Origin: Helochares maculicollis
Taxonomy: Eukaryota; Arthropoda; Insecta; Coleoptera; Hydrophilidae
DNA: 64,000 bases
Direction: 5' to 3'
Assembly: GCA_033557835.1 (NCBI GenBank)
Contig: JAWQRO010000015.1
Location: 19,369-83,368, forward strand
The notes beneath the pieces are model-generated. The model did not search any database and was not told where the DNA came from. It worked only from the letters and a program-made list of their open reading frames with translations. Shown here piece after piece: positions 33,901 through 44,855 of this stretch (position 1 is its first letter; each line of letters opens with the position of its first letter). The position numbers and the translations under genes are program-made.

Positions 33901-36900
33901 CAAATTCGCCATTAGTTGGAATATCGATGCTATGCTCTCGTACTGAATGAAAACTTCAATGACGAAAAGTAGGAGCAACGGCAGAATAATACAAACGCAT
34001 CGGAACGACTCCCAAATTATGTACCACCTCTTCATTGGGTCGATAGTCCGGCGGAGCAAAACATATCGTATTACGGACCATTTACCTGCAAGATACCAAA
34101 CCGTTAGGGCTGCTGCGAAAGTGTAGGGTTAAGGAAAAATAAATCCCCAGGAGTTTAAACGATAAAAAATTACGGTAACCACTTGGTGCCAGATCTGGAG
34201 TATAAGGCGGGAGTGCTAGAACTCCCCAACCAAGCTGCCAGTGTTTCTGGCACGTTACTATGTTTGTGGTTTGTTGAAAACCCTGTTGTGCACGATCGTT
34301 TCCACGCAATAGTGTGGTAAACGACCCATTTCTCATTCTCGGTCACCATCCCCAGGAATTGGATCAAGTTCGTTCATTCTCCACAGACCCATCAAGTTTC
34401 TTCTCTATGATAATATTGCTAAGCAGTCTGCATCTTTGGAGCAAATTAGCCAATACTTTTGCGATCACTGCAGCCATCTATTACAAAAAATGGACTTTTT
34501 TCCCTAACCGAACATTTCATTTAGCAATGAAACTCAAGCAATACTGGACGAAGCATCGCTTGTGCTCAACCAAAGCATACTGATTTGTTTAATTAGATAG
34601 TTGCATCCTTACCCAACTGCAAAAATGGCTGTAAATATTGGTCGGTCTGCGTATCGATTTTATTATCGTAAATAACGTATGTAAAATAATCCCCTTGCCC
34701 CAGAGATTCTTCCAGAGCAAACATAGGAGGCAGTCTTCCCCCCAATCGGAGCAGAGTGTTCTTATTGAATTCCAAGTGTAGTCCAAGCGCTCTCTGCACA
34801 ATTTCGTACTCCTCTGGGTACGCTTTGTACAATTTCAACAGCAAGAATCGTTGTATCGAACATAGTTCGACAACCGTTATCGTCTTGGCGTCTATGAACA
34901 TGTTGATGTTGTGCAATGTTTCGATAACCCCGAAAGAGTCTCCAGTAGTGAGAATTTTGTTGCAGTTTCGTTGCTCATCACCCGCCATCTGCGACACAAC
35001 TTCGACAAATCCCTTCACTATTATTTGTATATTTTGCGAAACGAGCCCTGCGCTAGAAATGTAGGAGTCCGGCGGCAACAACCTCAAACTACAGTTCTTC
35101 GCCACGCAAAGTAGGAAATGTTCATCGCAATCGTGGAAAAGGGCGTTATGCTTCAATATGTTCAGTATTCGGTCAGTGACGACTTTCTTCCTAAGCTCTG
35201 GAGAGCAGTTGTCGAATGTACTCCTCGCATGGTTGTAATCCACTTCTTTGTTGTAATACCATTGGAATGAAATACAATCAAGAACATTTTTCTTTAGCGC
35301 AGCCGATTTAATTCTCGCTTGCCAGAGGATGTTGCTGATGTTCATCAACTGTTCAATGTATCTGGAAAGCAAAAACTATTCATCTGGGACTGCGCCAAGC
35401 AATCGATGGTTACTTACTGGATTCTCGTTTGAATATGTTGCACCCTGGAAGCGCAAAGTTGCGAAAAACAGAAACTGAACAGATAATAGCCCATCAGGGT
35501 GATGACGTGGGCAACTATAGTGTCTATAACTGTATACTGGTACCTATCGGTGGCTGCGTAAAAGAGGAAAATGGAAGCTGTGTAATATTGCATTTGAAAC
35601 TTAATGTTCAGGGAGTAGGCTGCCGAGTAGGCGCCATCTAACTTAATGTTTTGTATATACCAGCTGGCTTGATAGCATTCTTCGTTGAAGCAGGCGAGCA
35701 TGTGAATAAAGCAAGTTATCCAGAATCCTATCATGATATACAGTACCACGTACTTGATGACCAGATGAGTTATTCCAAACGATAACTTTTTTTCACATTC
35801 ACGTATCACAAAATAAAATTTGTAAACCTAAAAAAACAAAGCATTTCCAATAATTCTTTTAAGTTGGCAAATAATTGAATCAAAATTAGCGTAACGGCAA
35901 GGTCTGTATCGTGATTGGGCAGTTGGGAACGGCGCCTCGGCAAGAGAATTCTAAGGCCAATAATTGGCATGATACTACCGTTATTATTTTCCCAAGACAA
36001 TCAAATGATGAGTGCATTCAATACTAAATTGTTTTAAATAGTTCCAGGACTGGTGTATGGTAATCCAGGCCAAGGATTTGAGGACCCTGGTGGAGACGTC
36101 TGTTCTTTGCTTTTACCCAACCAAAACAATCCTTTTTCGAATCGAATTGTCAAGAGTCATGAAAAGTGGATCCTTTACGACAATAGGAGACATTCAGGAC
36201 AGTGGTAGGGCACCAATGAGCCACCCAGGCACTTCGCAAAGGCGAAAATCCACCAAAAAAAGACTATGGTTACTGTATGGTGGTCAACGGTCAACTTCCT
36301 GCAACCGAGCCAAACCATCACAGCAGACTCCTATTGTGAGGAAATCGATGACATCTACCGAAAATTGAGTCTGCAGCAACCGGCACTGGTCAACAGAAGG
36401 GGTCCGATCCTGTTCCACGACAACGCCTGACCGCACGTTTCACAAATCACCGTCCGAAAGTGAAATGAATTGAGCGTCGAAGCTCTGCCTCACCCACCAT
36501 ACTCCCCAGACCTTGCGTCGAGAACCGAGAACAATCTTTTAAAGCACTTCGATAACTTTCTCACCGGTAGAACCTTCGCCAATCAGGGAAAAACAACCTT
36601 CGTCGACTGCATCGAATTTCAAGCACCCAATTTCTATGCGAAGCTAGAAGATTACTTTCTAGATTAATGTTTTTATGAAGCGATTCGATTAGAATTGACT
36701 ATTCAAAAGAACAAATAAATTAGTTATCTTCTAACATTAGCGAAATAAGGAAGCTGCGCCTTCAGCACAGCTGATTTGAGCTTCGTTTTTCAATTAGAAG
36801 CGTCAACCTAAGCTTCTGGCACTTTTAGTAGCAGAATGCTTCTAGATTTTAGAAGCTTAGGTTGACGCTCTTCACAGCGAAATGTGTTTAGATGTTAGAA

Positions 36901-39900
36901 ACTTAAGTTGGCGCTTTGAATTGAAGAGCGAAGCTCGAATCGGCTGCGCCAAAGGCACAGCTGCTATGTTTTGCAAATGTTAGAAGATAACTTTATTTTC
37001 TTGTATAATGACATTTTTAAGCCAGATTCGATGGTAGTTTACGATTCAAAAGAATAGAGAAAACCAGATTGATTTGAGGGTCCTGCACTAACCATAATAA
37101 GCGAAATAGCATTCCTACTTCTAAAACATTTAAGAAACCAAAAGTGCTATTATTGAATTTGTTTTTTGAAGTAGGCTATGGCATAAAAAATTGCTAAACA
37201 AATCAGATTGACGAAATAAACCAAATATATGACAGTAAAGTTCCACTTTCTCAACACAACATTAATTGTTACAGCTAATTTTATAATGTTTAACTAACTT
37301 TTATTATGCCATAGCCTACTTATTATGAAATTTGAGAAAATTCAGGAATAGTATTTTCGGTTTCTCAAGCGTTTTAGCCATCAAATCTGGCTTAAAAATA
37401 TGACTATTCAAGAAAATAATCTTTTAAAATCTGGTAAATTTGTAAACCGCGCCTTCGGCGCAGCCAATTCAAACTTCGCTCTTCAATTGAGAGCGTCAAC
37501 CTAAGCTTCTAACACCCAAAAACATTCTGCTATTAACAGCGTCAACTAAAACCTTCTATTATATACCACAAAGGCTCCATTTGTTAATACGTGAAGCAAC
37601 GCTATTGTCACATGTTTGTTTTGGGTCTCTTCATAAAAGGGTAGTTGACGCTTTTAATAGCGGAATATTTCTGGATCTTAAAAGCTTAGGTTGACGCTCT
37701 TGATTGAAGAGCGAAGCTCAAATCGGCTGCGCCGAAGGTGCAGCTTACACCCTTTGCAGATGAAAGAAGATATCTTCGCTTTGTTGAATGATTTTGCTTC
37801 CGGTGCTCCGATCATATTTGTATGAGTCATTTAGTCATGGTATTTAAACCGTGCTAGAAATTTTAAGTCGACAGCTGTATTTTAAAGCTTAGTTTACTTG
37901 AAAAAAATTGCAAATCTGTGTTGATAAACAGGTACTTCCTGAAAAGTTGACAAATCTACGATTTAGCAATAATAGTCTCATGCGGAAATTTCATTGCTCC
38001 CCCACAAATGGTATGACTGGTATCGTTCTGTACACATACAGACAACAAGCCAAAAATGGTTAAAATGGATTCAGGGGCACTAAGCGTGGAGGTCCGTCAA
38101 AACTCAAACTCGAATGTTCATGATCGATAAACCTTTCTTTTATACTTTGTTTAGTAATACCGGAATGTCAAAAGCGGAGCGAATGGGGGCGATAGCCCTC
38201 CCTTGTCGCAAACATTTTGCAAAATGGTCCAATTGAATTTGGGGGGGCACTCCAAACGTGGAGATCCATTAAAATATAGAGGTCGAATATTCATGATCGA
38301 TCTAACTTCCTTTTATACTTCATTTAGTAATGCTAGAATGTGAAAAGCAGAGCGAATGGGGGGGTTAAGGGAGGCGATAGCCCCCCTTGCCGCAAACATT
38401 TTGCAAAATGGTCCAATTGAATTCGGGGACACTCCAAACGTGGAGATCCGTTAAAATATAGAAGTCGAATGTTCATGATCGATCTACCTTTCTTTTATAC
38501 TTCATTTAGTAATGCAAGAATGTGAAAAGCGGAGCGAATGGGGAAGGTTAAGGGGGGGCGATAGCCCCTCTCACCGCAAACATTTTTCAAAAATGGTTAA
38601 AATGGGTTCAAAGGCACTCAAAATGTGGAATTCTGGAGAAATGTCGAGTTCGAATGTTCGATACACCTTCCCTTTATACTTTGGCTAGTAATGCAGGAAT
38701 GTAAAAAGCGGAGCGAATGGGGGGGGGGATAGCCCCCCCTTACCGCAAACATTTTGCAAAATGGTCAAATTGAATTCGGGGGCACTCCAAACGTGGAGGT
38801 CCGTCAAACTCGAATGTTCATGATCGATAAACCTTTCTGTTATACTTCGTTTAGTGATTCTGGGATGTAAAAAGTGGAGCGAATGGGGGCGTTAAGGGGG
38901 GATAGCCCCCCTTTACCACAAATAGTTTGCAAACATGGTCAAAATGGATTCAAAGGCACTCAAAAGATGGATATTTGGAGAAATGTCGAGGTCTAATGTT
39001 CATGATCGTTATATCTTCCTTTTATACCTCGTTTGGTAATACCGGAATGTGAAAAGCGGAGCGAATGGGGGTTAAGGGTGGGCGATACGCCCCCCCCCCC
39101 TCCTTTCCACAAACATTTTGCAAAAATGGTCAGAATGGGTTCAAAGACACTCAAAAGGTGGAGCTCTGGATAAATGTCAAGTTCAAATGTTCATGATCGA
39201 TACACCTTCCTTTTAAACTTCGCTTAGTAATGCAGGAATGTGGAAAAGGGAGCGAATGGGGGGTTAAGGGGGGGCTATCGCTATCTCAAGGCCGAATGTT
39301 CATGATCGATATAGCTTACCTTGTTTGGTAATACAGGGAGGTAAAAAGCGGAGCGAATGGGGGGCGATAGCCCCCCCCCCTGTACCACATGCATGGTCAA
39401 AATGGATTCAAAGGCACTCAAAAGGTGGAGTTCTACAGTCGAATGTTCATGATCGATACCAAATAGTAACATTTAAGGCAAAACAGTTGATTTTATTTAT
39501 ATTCGTGCGGGGCCTATGTGCCAGGTACGTGCCAACTTGGTAACAAAAGAAGAACGAAAATCGAAGGTAAGTAGCGCGCGAAATTTAAAAGCTCGCCGTA
39601 TTAATAGAGCAAGCCACGCTTGCATTGTTGGCGATATCTAACAGAAGTACATACCTTTAGACAGTAAATCATTGAGACTAAAGCTGTTATTCGCGGCGAA
39701 GCATGGATCAGTACCGTACAAAAATGGAACGGGATTGTTGCAAAGCAATCAACTAAGAACCATACGTTCTTGCAGCAATGTATCAGTATAAGCGAAGGCC
39801 GTATTATAAAGTCCCTTTTATCTTTTATTGCCGTGCTCAATTGGACTAACACGTCCATGGTCGTGACTATTTCCAAAAACATGACGCATCCTTGCATACT

Positions 39901-41892
39901 CTCTGGGATTTCTCGTTCAAACGACGCCATTATCGGCAATATGATCACCATGATTAAAAGACAACTGAGATGGAACCATTCCCATGCCTTGCGAGCCCCG
40001 GACTCGGGCTCCATAACGTAGGGAAACCTATCCGTTAGGCAAATGGCCTTCATTTTCAACTCTACATCGCCGGATAAAACCAGCAAGTCCAGGTATTCCG
40101 ACGTATGATTCACATCTAATTCCGCGTCTAACAACTCTTTATCGACTTCAAATTTCGGATCGTTTTGCTCCTTTTGGGTCAACTTTAATATCAACCTCCA
40201 CCTTTGCTTTATCCATTTGATGTGCGATATTTTTTCTGCAACATAAAAGCCCCGTGAGAAAGAATCCCCGTTCTCTTCGATCCCAGTTACCTTCGGTTTC
40301 GTGTCTCTGCTCGTTGTTAAAGGCAACGATTTCGATGATATCTTTAGAGCCGTGAATTCTGTGTTCGATGTGCGATAGGATATTCCTGGTCCTGCTGCGG
40401 AAGCCGTTGGTAAGGATGCGGTAGAGGTCCCGGAAATCGATGGTGTAAATTTCGCAGAAGGTTGCGCACTTTATGTTGGCATTGTTGATCGAGTTCATTA
40501 ATCCGGAGACCTCTCCGAAAATAGTCCCGTTGGAGAACGACACCACCGGGGATTCGTCGTCTTCATCGGAGAGTACTTGCACTATCCCGGAGACAATGTA
40601 GTACATTTTGTGGATTCTGCTGTTTAAGGTGATGATGTAATTGCCTGGAAGGTAAAATTCTGATTTCATTACCGCGGACAAAGCCCTCTTGAACGACATG
40701 TCCATGTTCATGAAGGTGTGGGAGTGTCTCAAGACCTCCCAGAACATGTCGACTGTCACTTCTTTTTGCAAAGACGATGGTAGTATATCGAAAATGGGCG
40801 GCATGGCATCTAGGCCCTTCCGTCTTTTCCATATCGTACTATAGTATACCTCGACGTCTTTTTGGGTCGCTTCTGGTATGTTCCATTGTTTCATCAACAA
40901 GATAATCCCTCTGAGGTGCTTCGAGAAGTTAAATTGCTTCTTGAATACCCTAATGTACGCCGCCGTGAGCCTAGCGTTAAAAATCACCAGGTGATAGATG
41001 TACCCGAACAGCATCGTACTCGCTATTAACAATCGCTCCAAGAAAATCTCCCCGTTGATCAATCCTGAAAATTCGCAATTTTATAACGATTCGTGAAAAT
41101 ACATGCTTTGTACCAGTCGAGTTGTGAGCGAGCTTATTCGCCATTTCGCAGAAACAAATAACGTGCCACTCCAAATAATCGTTGAAGTCGAACTCGTGGT
41201 CTTTGAGATTTATGGTCCAGGTTAGTCGCTTGCACAAGTAACAGCCCAGTTTGTACCAGAGGCAGCCCAAGCCTTGGGATATTATCAAGAACAGAGCCAG
41301 GTGTCTTATGGTAGTGATCAAAACTTGATTCAATCCCGCAGTTTTCTGCTCCTCTCGGAAAAACTCCCAAACTCTGTAGGCCCGCGGCAGCGACTTGAGC
41401 TTGAAAATTTCCTGCCTCTTCTGCTTGTAATAGTCTTTCCCACTCGAGGCTTTGCTTATTAAAAGCGACGTTTCGTAAAACGGGATCAACGTTAAAACAT
41501 CGACTGTTAACATCCCCAAATTTCTCGGCTCATGCTCCCGCAGTTTCGCGTGTTCCTTCATTCTTCTGCAGAATCAAACTTGAAATTACTTCGTCAAACG
41601 CGAATTGTTATTTTATGCCTTACCTATGCATAATGCTAACAGTAGTGTCAACGAAATACGTTATTTCGCAAATGTAGTACAAATAATTGATGGTTTTTGC
41701 AGTCTCATCGGTCAGATAATAAGTAGTGGTGTAAAACACATTCGCGCAGTTGAAGAACACACTAATTATCAGGATCCACTTCCAGTTTTTCAAAAACGGC
41801 AAGAATATGATGTCTTTCCAATTGCCGATTTCCTCCGTTTCGTCGCCTTCCTCATAGTCCCCGACGTCCTCAAACTCCAACTGTTTTCTCAT
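27934..41892 (-). CDS. Four-unit cyclic-nucleotide-gated-type channel in a single polypeptide
   Basis: Thirteen minus-strand exons: 41892-41624, 41565-41114, 41064-40291, 40235-39655, 35827-35418, 35361-34613, 34085-33277, 33226-32800, 32739-32346, 32295-31930, 31657-31336, 31272-30912, 28160-27934. All junctions have GT-AG ends and matching phase, giving about 2046 residues. The chain holds four repeats of about 500 residues, each with S1-S4, S5-pore-S6, C-linker and a cyclic-nucleotide-binding fold: about 1-530, 530-1075, 1079-1560, 1570-2046. Filter regions are NSTG (near 239), YAATDRYQ (782-789), TSGGCG (1308-1313) and TTTG (1789-1792); none is GYG. FGE is kept at 423-425 and 1975-1977; KR/HKR followed by T-like residues is kept only in units 3 and 4. 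The layout resembles sea-urchin CNGK, a pseudotetrameric channel. The start at 41892 is the first ATG after acceptor 41919; coding could extend upstream. Ion selectivity and ligand are unknown. Confidence 0.88.
28224..30873. mobile_element. 2.65-kb terminal-inverted-repeat element, possibly P-like, in the last channel intron
   Basis: The ends TAATACACATAATG, then TCACTCAAGGCGGCTT, and further GAGAAATGAATGGCGGCCAT, are inverted copies of each other (28224-about 28380 and about 30650-30873). Interior fragments, one forward and three reversed, translate to similar pieces such as VFGKFVVPA.AF.LYVIKVEE and FPLQYLINLFVRF, which resemble the C-terminal part of P-element/THAP9-like transposases; this family call is tentative. 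There is no intact frame, so it is non-autonomous. It accounts for nearly all of the 2751-bp intron. Confidence 0.65.
29034..30480. repeat. Three ~480-bp direct repeats inside the TIR element
   Basis: Blocks starting near 29034, 29520 and 29995 share AATTGGTGGCCAACTTTTACGTC-type sequence, CACGAGCAGGCACAACAAAC and CTCAGATGAGAAGTTGGGGT. A fourth copy lies inverted at about 28500-28880. Copies differ by small indels that break the translated fragment. Confidence 0.8.
36100..36665 (+). pseudogene. Mariner transposase remnant (mellifera/Hsmar-like)
   Basis: Scattered frames read SHEKWILYDNRRHSGQW, KTMVTVWW, KLSLQQPALVNRRGPILFHDNA, PHVSQITVRK, SVEALPHPPYSPDLA and KHFDNFLTGRTFANQG, the catalytic core of a mariner transposase from the first Asp to near the C-terminus. 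There are several stops and frame slips, including stops just after HDNA and after VRK. No N-terminal part or TIR is seen; its 3' end abuts a foldback repeat. It lies in the 3.8-kb intron 4 of the channel gene. Confidence 0.85.
36728..36990. repeat. Foldback repeat family, copy 7
   Basis: Short copy with decayed hairpins (GCTGCGCCTTCAGCACAGCT near 36752 and GCTGCGCCAAAGGCACAGC near 36942); both stems carry matching changes away from the consensus. Confidence 0.75.
37430..37775. repeat. Foldback repeat family, copy 8
   Basis: Left hairpin starts CCGCGCC instead of CTGCGCC (near 37447), right hairpin GCTGCGCCGAAGGTGCAGC near 37726. Inverted arms flank a spacer similar to those of copies 1 and 4 (AACTAAAACCTTCTATTATA). 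Confidence 0.75.
37790..38110. repeat. Dispersed repeat R3 remnant (inverted)
   Basis: Contains CCGGTGCTCCGATCAT, GACAACAAGCCAAAAATGGT and GGATTCAGGGGCACT, related to 18880-19990, partly in opposite orientation, and leads directly into the satellite array. Confidence 0.55.
38110..39480. repeat. ~180-bp satellite array, about eight units
   Basis: Units begin GTTCATGATCGATA and contain TTTAGTAATGC, AAAAGCGGAGCGAATGGGG, then GGGCGATAGCCCCCC and CAAACATTTTGCAAAATGGT. Starts lie near 38117, 38288, 38470, 38656, 38815, 38998, 39188, 39297 and 39445; the last two units are shortened. The G-run/GATA/C-run core can form a hairpin. It lies in intron 4 of the channel gene. Confidence 0.85.
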
Positions 41893-42083
41893 CGCTTCTT
41901 GTTTTTCGGTTCGGCACGCTAAAATGTGACAGATGTGGAGTAATATGTGGTAACTAGGTTCCCCCACGTATGTCAACAATGTTCGGGAGCCTACTATGAA
42001 GATTATTGCGTTATTGAATTTGAATTCGATTCCTTTCAGGTAATTTAGAAATATCACAACAATCCTTAATAGTCGTCCTGCAT

Positions 42084-43945
42084 CTGGAGGCCGCAGTTCG
42101 CCTCCGATCGCGACGATACTTGCCCCGTTAGATTCGTGGCGACGAAACGAATCCAACGCTGCCAAAAACTCCGCTCCGCGGTGCGGTTGCCCGATTTCGA
42201 ACATTTCGTTACCAGCGCAATTGCCCCTTACAAAAGCGAAAACATGAAATTTTGTAATAGTCGTCCTACAGCCGCGAATCTTACACTGATCTATTGGATT
42301 TTGCCTCCTGATTCAGAATTTCCAAACCGGAACTCTCTACGTCGCCTGTGACAGCCGCTAGAGCACGCCAAAGTTTCACAAAACCGTCATTTTTTCGCGA
42401 TTTTCGACCGGTCGCGATTATCTCGGTTATAGTTGGTTTTACGAGGTCGAACACAAAATAATTATAGCTAGATATTGACGAGATAAGATCATTGGTGCAA
42501 CGAAATTCGAGCTAGTACCAAGAGTAAGGAAAAAAGTTGTAAAAACTGTTTGCGGATGGTCGACCTTCCGGACCCCGTAGCTCGCTTGTTTTTCAAGCCA
42601 GCGACTTCTGGGTAGTGTCGTTGAATGCGCCTTGACGAGACAAATCCAACGGCACCAGAATCGGGGCCCTAGTCCTTTCCGTCCGGGCGCTATGAATTTT
42701 TTCCGATGAAGCTCGAAAATCCTGAAATTTCGTCTATACCCGGGGGCTCAATTTTTTGCAATTTTTGACAAAAATGTGTTTCTCGCGAAACGACTCTAAC
42801 CGGCATCGATGTATTGGGGAGGACGTTGGCTGTCCGACGGTACTAGCGGTTCTTCTCAATCTGCAGCGGTTCGGGCTGGAGAGCGATTTTTATGGAATTT
42901 TTGCAAATTCCTACCGGAAGCTGAGATACGGCCATTTTGGCCCTAATTCTTAAAAATTTCCACGAAACTCAACGTGGAGGATCGTGGGTGGCATCGTTGG
43001 ATCGGCCTCGCCGAGACGATCATTTTTATGTGCACATGTAAGGGTCTGAGACCCCTGTGGGCCGAGGAAATCGCCAAAAACCGTTGCGGGACCGCAACTA
43101 TCCACTATCGCGAAGCGGTAACTTCAGCGCCCTCTGGAGGCCGCGGTTCGCATCTGATCGCGGCGATTCTTGCCCCGCTAGATTCGTGGCGGCGAAACGA
43201 ACCCAACGATGCCAAAATCTTCACTCCTCGACGAGGTCGGCCAAATTCGAACGTTTCGTAACCAGTGCAATAGCCCCTTACAAAAGCGAAAAATGAAAAT
43301 CCTTAATGGTCGTCCTACGGCCGCGAATTTTACAAAGTTTTATTGCCCTTGGCGTCCTGATTTAGAAATTTTAAACCGGAACTCTCTGCGACGGCTGTGA
43401 CGGCCGCTAGAGGTCGCCAAAGTTTCGCGAAATCGCCATTTTTTTCGCGAACTTCGACCGGTCACGAATATCTCGGTTATCGTTGGTTTTACGAGGTCGA
43501 ACATAAAATAATTATAACGAGATATTAACGAGATAAGATCATTGGTGCAACGAAATTCGAGCTACGACCAAGCGCATGGAAAAAAGTGGTAAAAACTGTT
43601 TGCCGACGGTGGACCTTCCGGGCGTCGTAGCACGCTTGTTTTTCAACCCAGCGACTTCGGGGTAGTGTTGTTGGATGCGTCTCAACGAGACAAATTCAAC
43701 GGTACCAGAATCGCGACTTTAGCCCTTCCTGTTCGGACGCTATAAAGTTTTTTCTGATGCGACCCAAAAATTCTCAATTTTCGCCTATACCCGAGGGTTC
43801 AATTTTTTACGATTTTTTACAAAAAAAAATTTCCCGCGATATCGACTCTAATCGGCATCGACGGATGGGGCGGGACGTTGTCTGTCCGAGGGTGGTCGCG
43901 GTTCTCCTCTATCTACAGCGATTCGGGCTGGCTCCCGATTGTGAC
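42084..43945. repeat. 1050-bp tandem satellite, about 1.8 units
   Basis: CTGGAGGCCGC recurs at 42084 and 43134 and the sequence between is repeated in order (CGATTTTCGACCGG, CGAGATAAGATCATTGGTGC, TTTTTCAA.CCAGCGACTTC, CAATCTGCAGCGGTTCGGGC). It is more GC-rich than the surroundings. The second unit ends near 43945. Open frames within it are not conserved between units. It lies just 5' of the first channel exon. Confidence 0.85.
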
Positions 43946-44211
43946 GGTGCAAGTTTCGTTGCGATATTCGAAAATATGATAATCGCAATTCATGGAGTTT
44001 CCACTTCAAAATTAATACAAGGCTCTGCTCAATGCGTAATTTTCATGCTTTTGATAATCCACGTGAACCGTGATTATTTATAAACAAAGTAAGTAATCCA
44101 CTCTCATTCTAATATCTAAGCAACCGATAAACAAATTTCTAAAATTTATGATATAACATTAGGAAAATTTCCTCTAAAATTTCAAGTCCAAGAACAGCAA
44201 AAGATTCAACG

Positions 44212-44421
44212 ATGTCTTGCCCTCCCAGATGTTGTGCTCCTTGCGCCCCATGCCAGCCGTATATGGCACCTCCGTCATGTTATCCTTGTCCATCCCCAAT
44301 GTGCCCTCCTTGCTGTATTTCCGTGCCAGGAGCTTGTCCACCTGCTTGTCCATATATGACATGTCCCTGTCCCGTCCCAAGATGCTGCCCTAGTGGTGGA
44401 TGTGGTGGTGGTTGTGGTTAA
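44212..44421 (+). CDS. Small Cys/Pro-rich protein, 69 aa
   Basis: Begins MSCPPRCCAPCAPCQPYM and ends CCPSGGCGGGCG. About 20 of 69 residues are Cys and about 20 Pro, as CP, PC, CC and CPC motifs, with Gly confined to the end. There is no signal peptide and no membrane segment. An AATAAA lies 120 bases after the stop. The composition recalls insect male-germline Cys/Pro/Gly proteins (Mst84D/Mst87F type) and keratin-associated or metal-binding proteins; which is right cannot be told from sequence. Pro codons fall almost wholly in CCx/CCT, so Cys richness could partly be composition, but ATG, stop and polyA spacing look genic. The minus-strand 68-codon frame over it is a shadow. Confidence 0.6.
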   Translation: MSCPPRCCAPCAPCQPYMAPPSCYPCPSPMCPPCCISVPGACPPACPYMTCPCPVPRCCPSGGCGGGCG

Positions 44422-44540
44422 TGATTTACGTGTTTTTGCTGTAAGCATTTTCGATCACCTAAATTTGAAATTATCTATAAACTGCTGTATTATGTACTTT
44501 GTATAGCTTGTAAATAGCATAAGTCGTGACTGTAACTAAA

Positions 44541-44546
44541 AATAAA
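44541..44546 (+). other. Polyadenylation signal of the Cys/Pro-rich gene
   Basis: AATAAA in AAAATAAATATTTTA, 120 bases after the stop. Confidence 0.6.
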
Positions 44547-44849
44547 TATTTTATTTTACACTTTGCCTTCTAAGAATTGTGTTTGAAACTTCATTTAAAG
44601 TCGATTTGCACCAAGTATTAAGAATATGTTTAAAATATATGATTACACTCCGATTTCCATTACATTTTAATACAATAATTACTATTTAGCTAGTTAAATA
44701 AATTTTTGAATTAACGCGACAATCCCGCTCTTTCTTCGACTTGGGTCTTCAGAAACGAAGGTTGGCAAAACTGTCGCACCAAATATCTTTACTGCATTAT
44801 TTTGTGAGGTTAAGTCACTATAATAACAGAAAAGCAAGGTTATGTAAAA

Positions 44850-44855
44850 CACGTG
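44850..44855. promoter_or_regulatory. E-box CACGTG upstream of HEATR1
   Basis: A perfect CACGTG palindrome lies 68 bases before the HEATR1 ATG. Just after it, GAG|GTGAGT at 44858 and TTTTTTTAG ending at 44914 look like a 57-nt 5'-UTR intron, so the E-box would lie in or just before the first untranslated exon. Myc/Max binding to such sites is well known for fly ribosome-biogenesis genes; use here is inferred. Confidence 0.45.

Noticed and set aside
35806..36000. 64-codon minus-strand frame just upstream of channel exon 5
   Set aside because: It overlaps the intron side of the acceptor at 35828 and is not channel-like; the exon begins at 35827.
15711..39480. CRISPR-like arrays
   Set aside because: The repeats are direct minisatellites or satellites without unique equal-length spacers, in a eukaryotic genome.
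41893..42204. Upstream in-frame extension of the channel N-terminus
   Set aside because: Most of it falls in the 1050-bp satellite, and a good splice acceptor ends at 41919; kept only as a caveat for the start.
27934..42204. Reading the region as three or four separate neighbouring channel genes
   Set aside because: All unit-to-unit junctions have matched splice sites and phase, and no internal polyA or start context was seen; transcript data could still change this.
42974..43400. Plus-strand frames of 63-95 codons in the GC-rich satellite
   Set aside because: The frames are not conserved between the two 1050-bp units.
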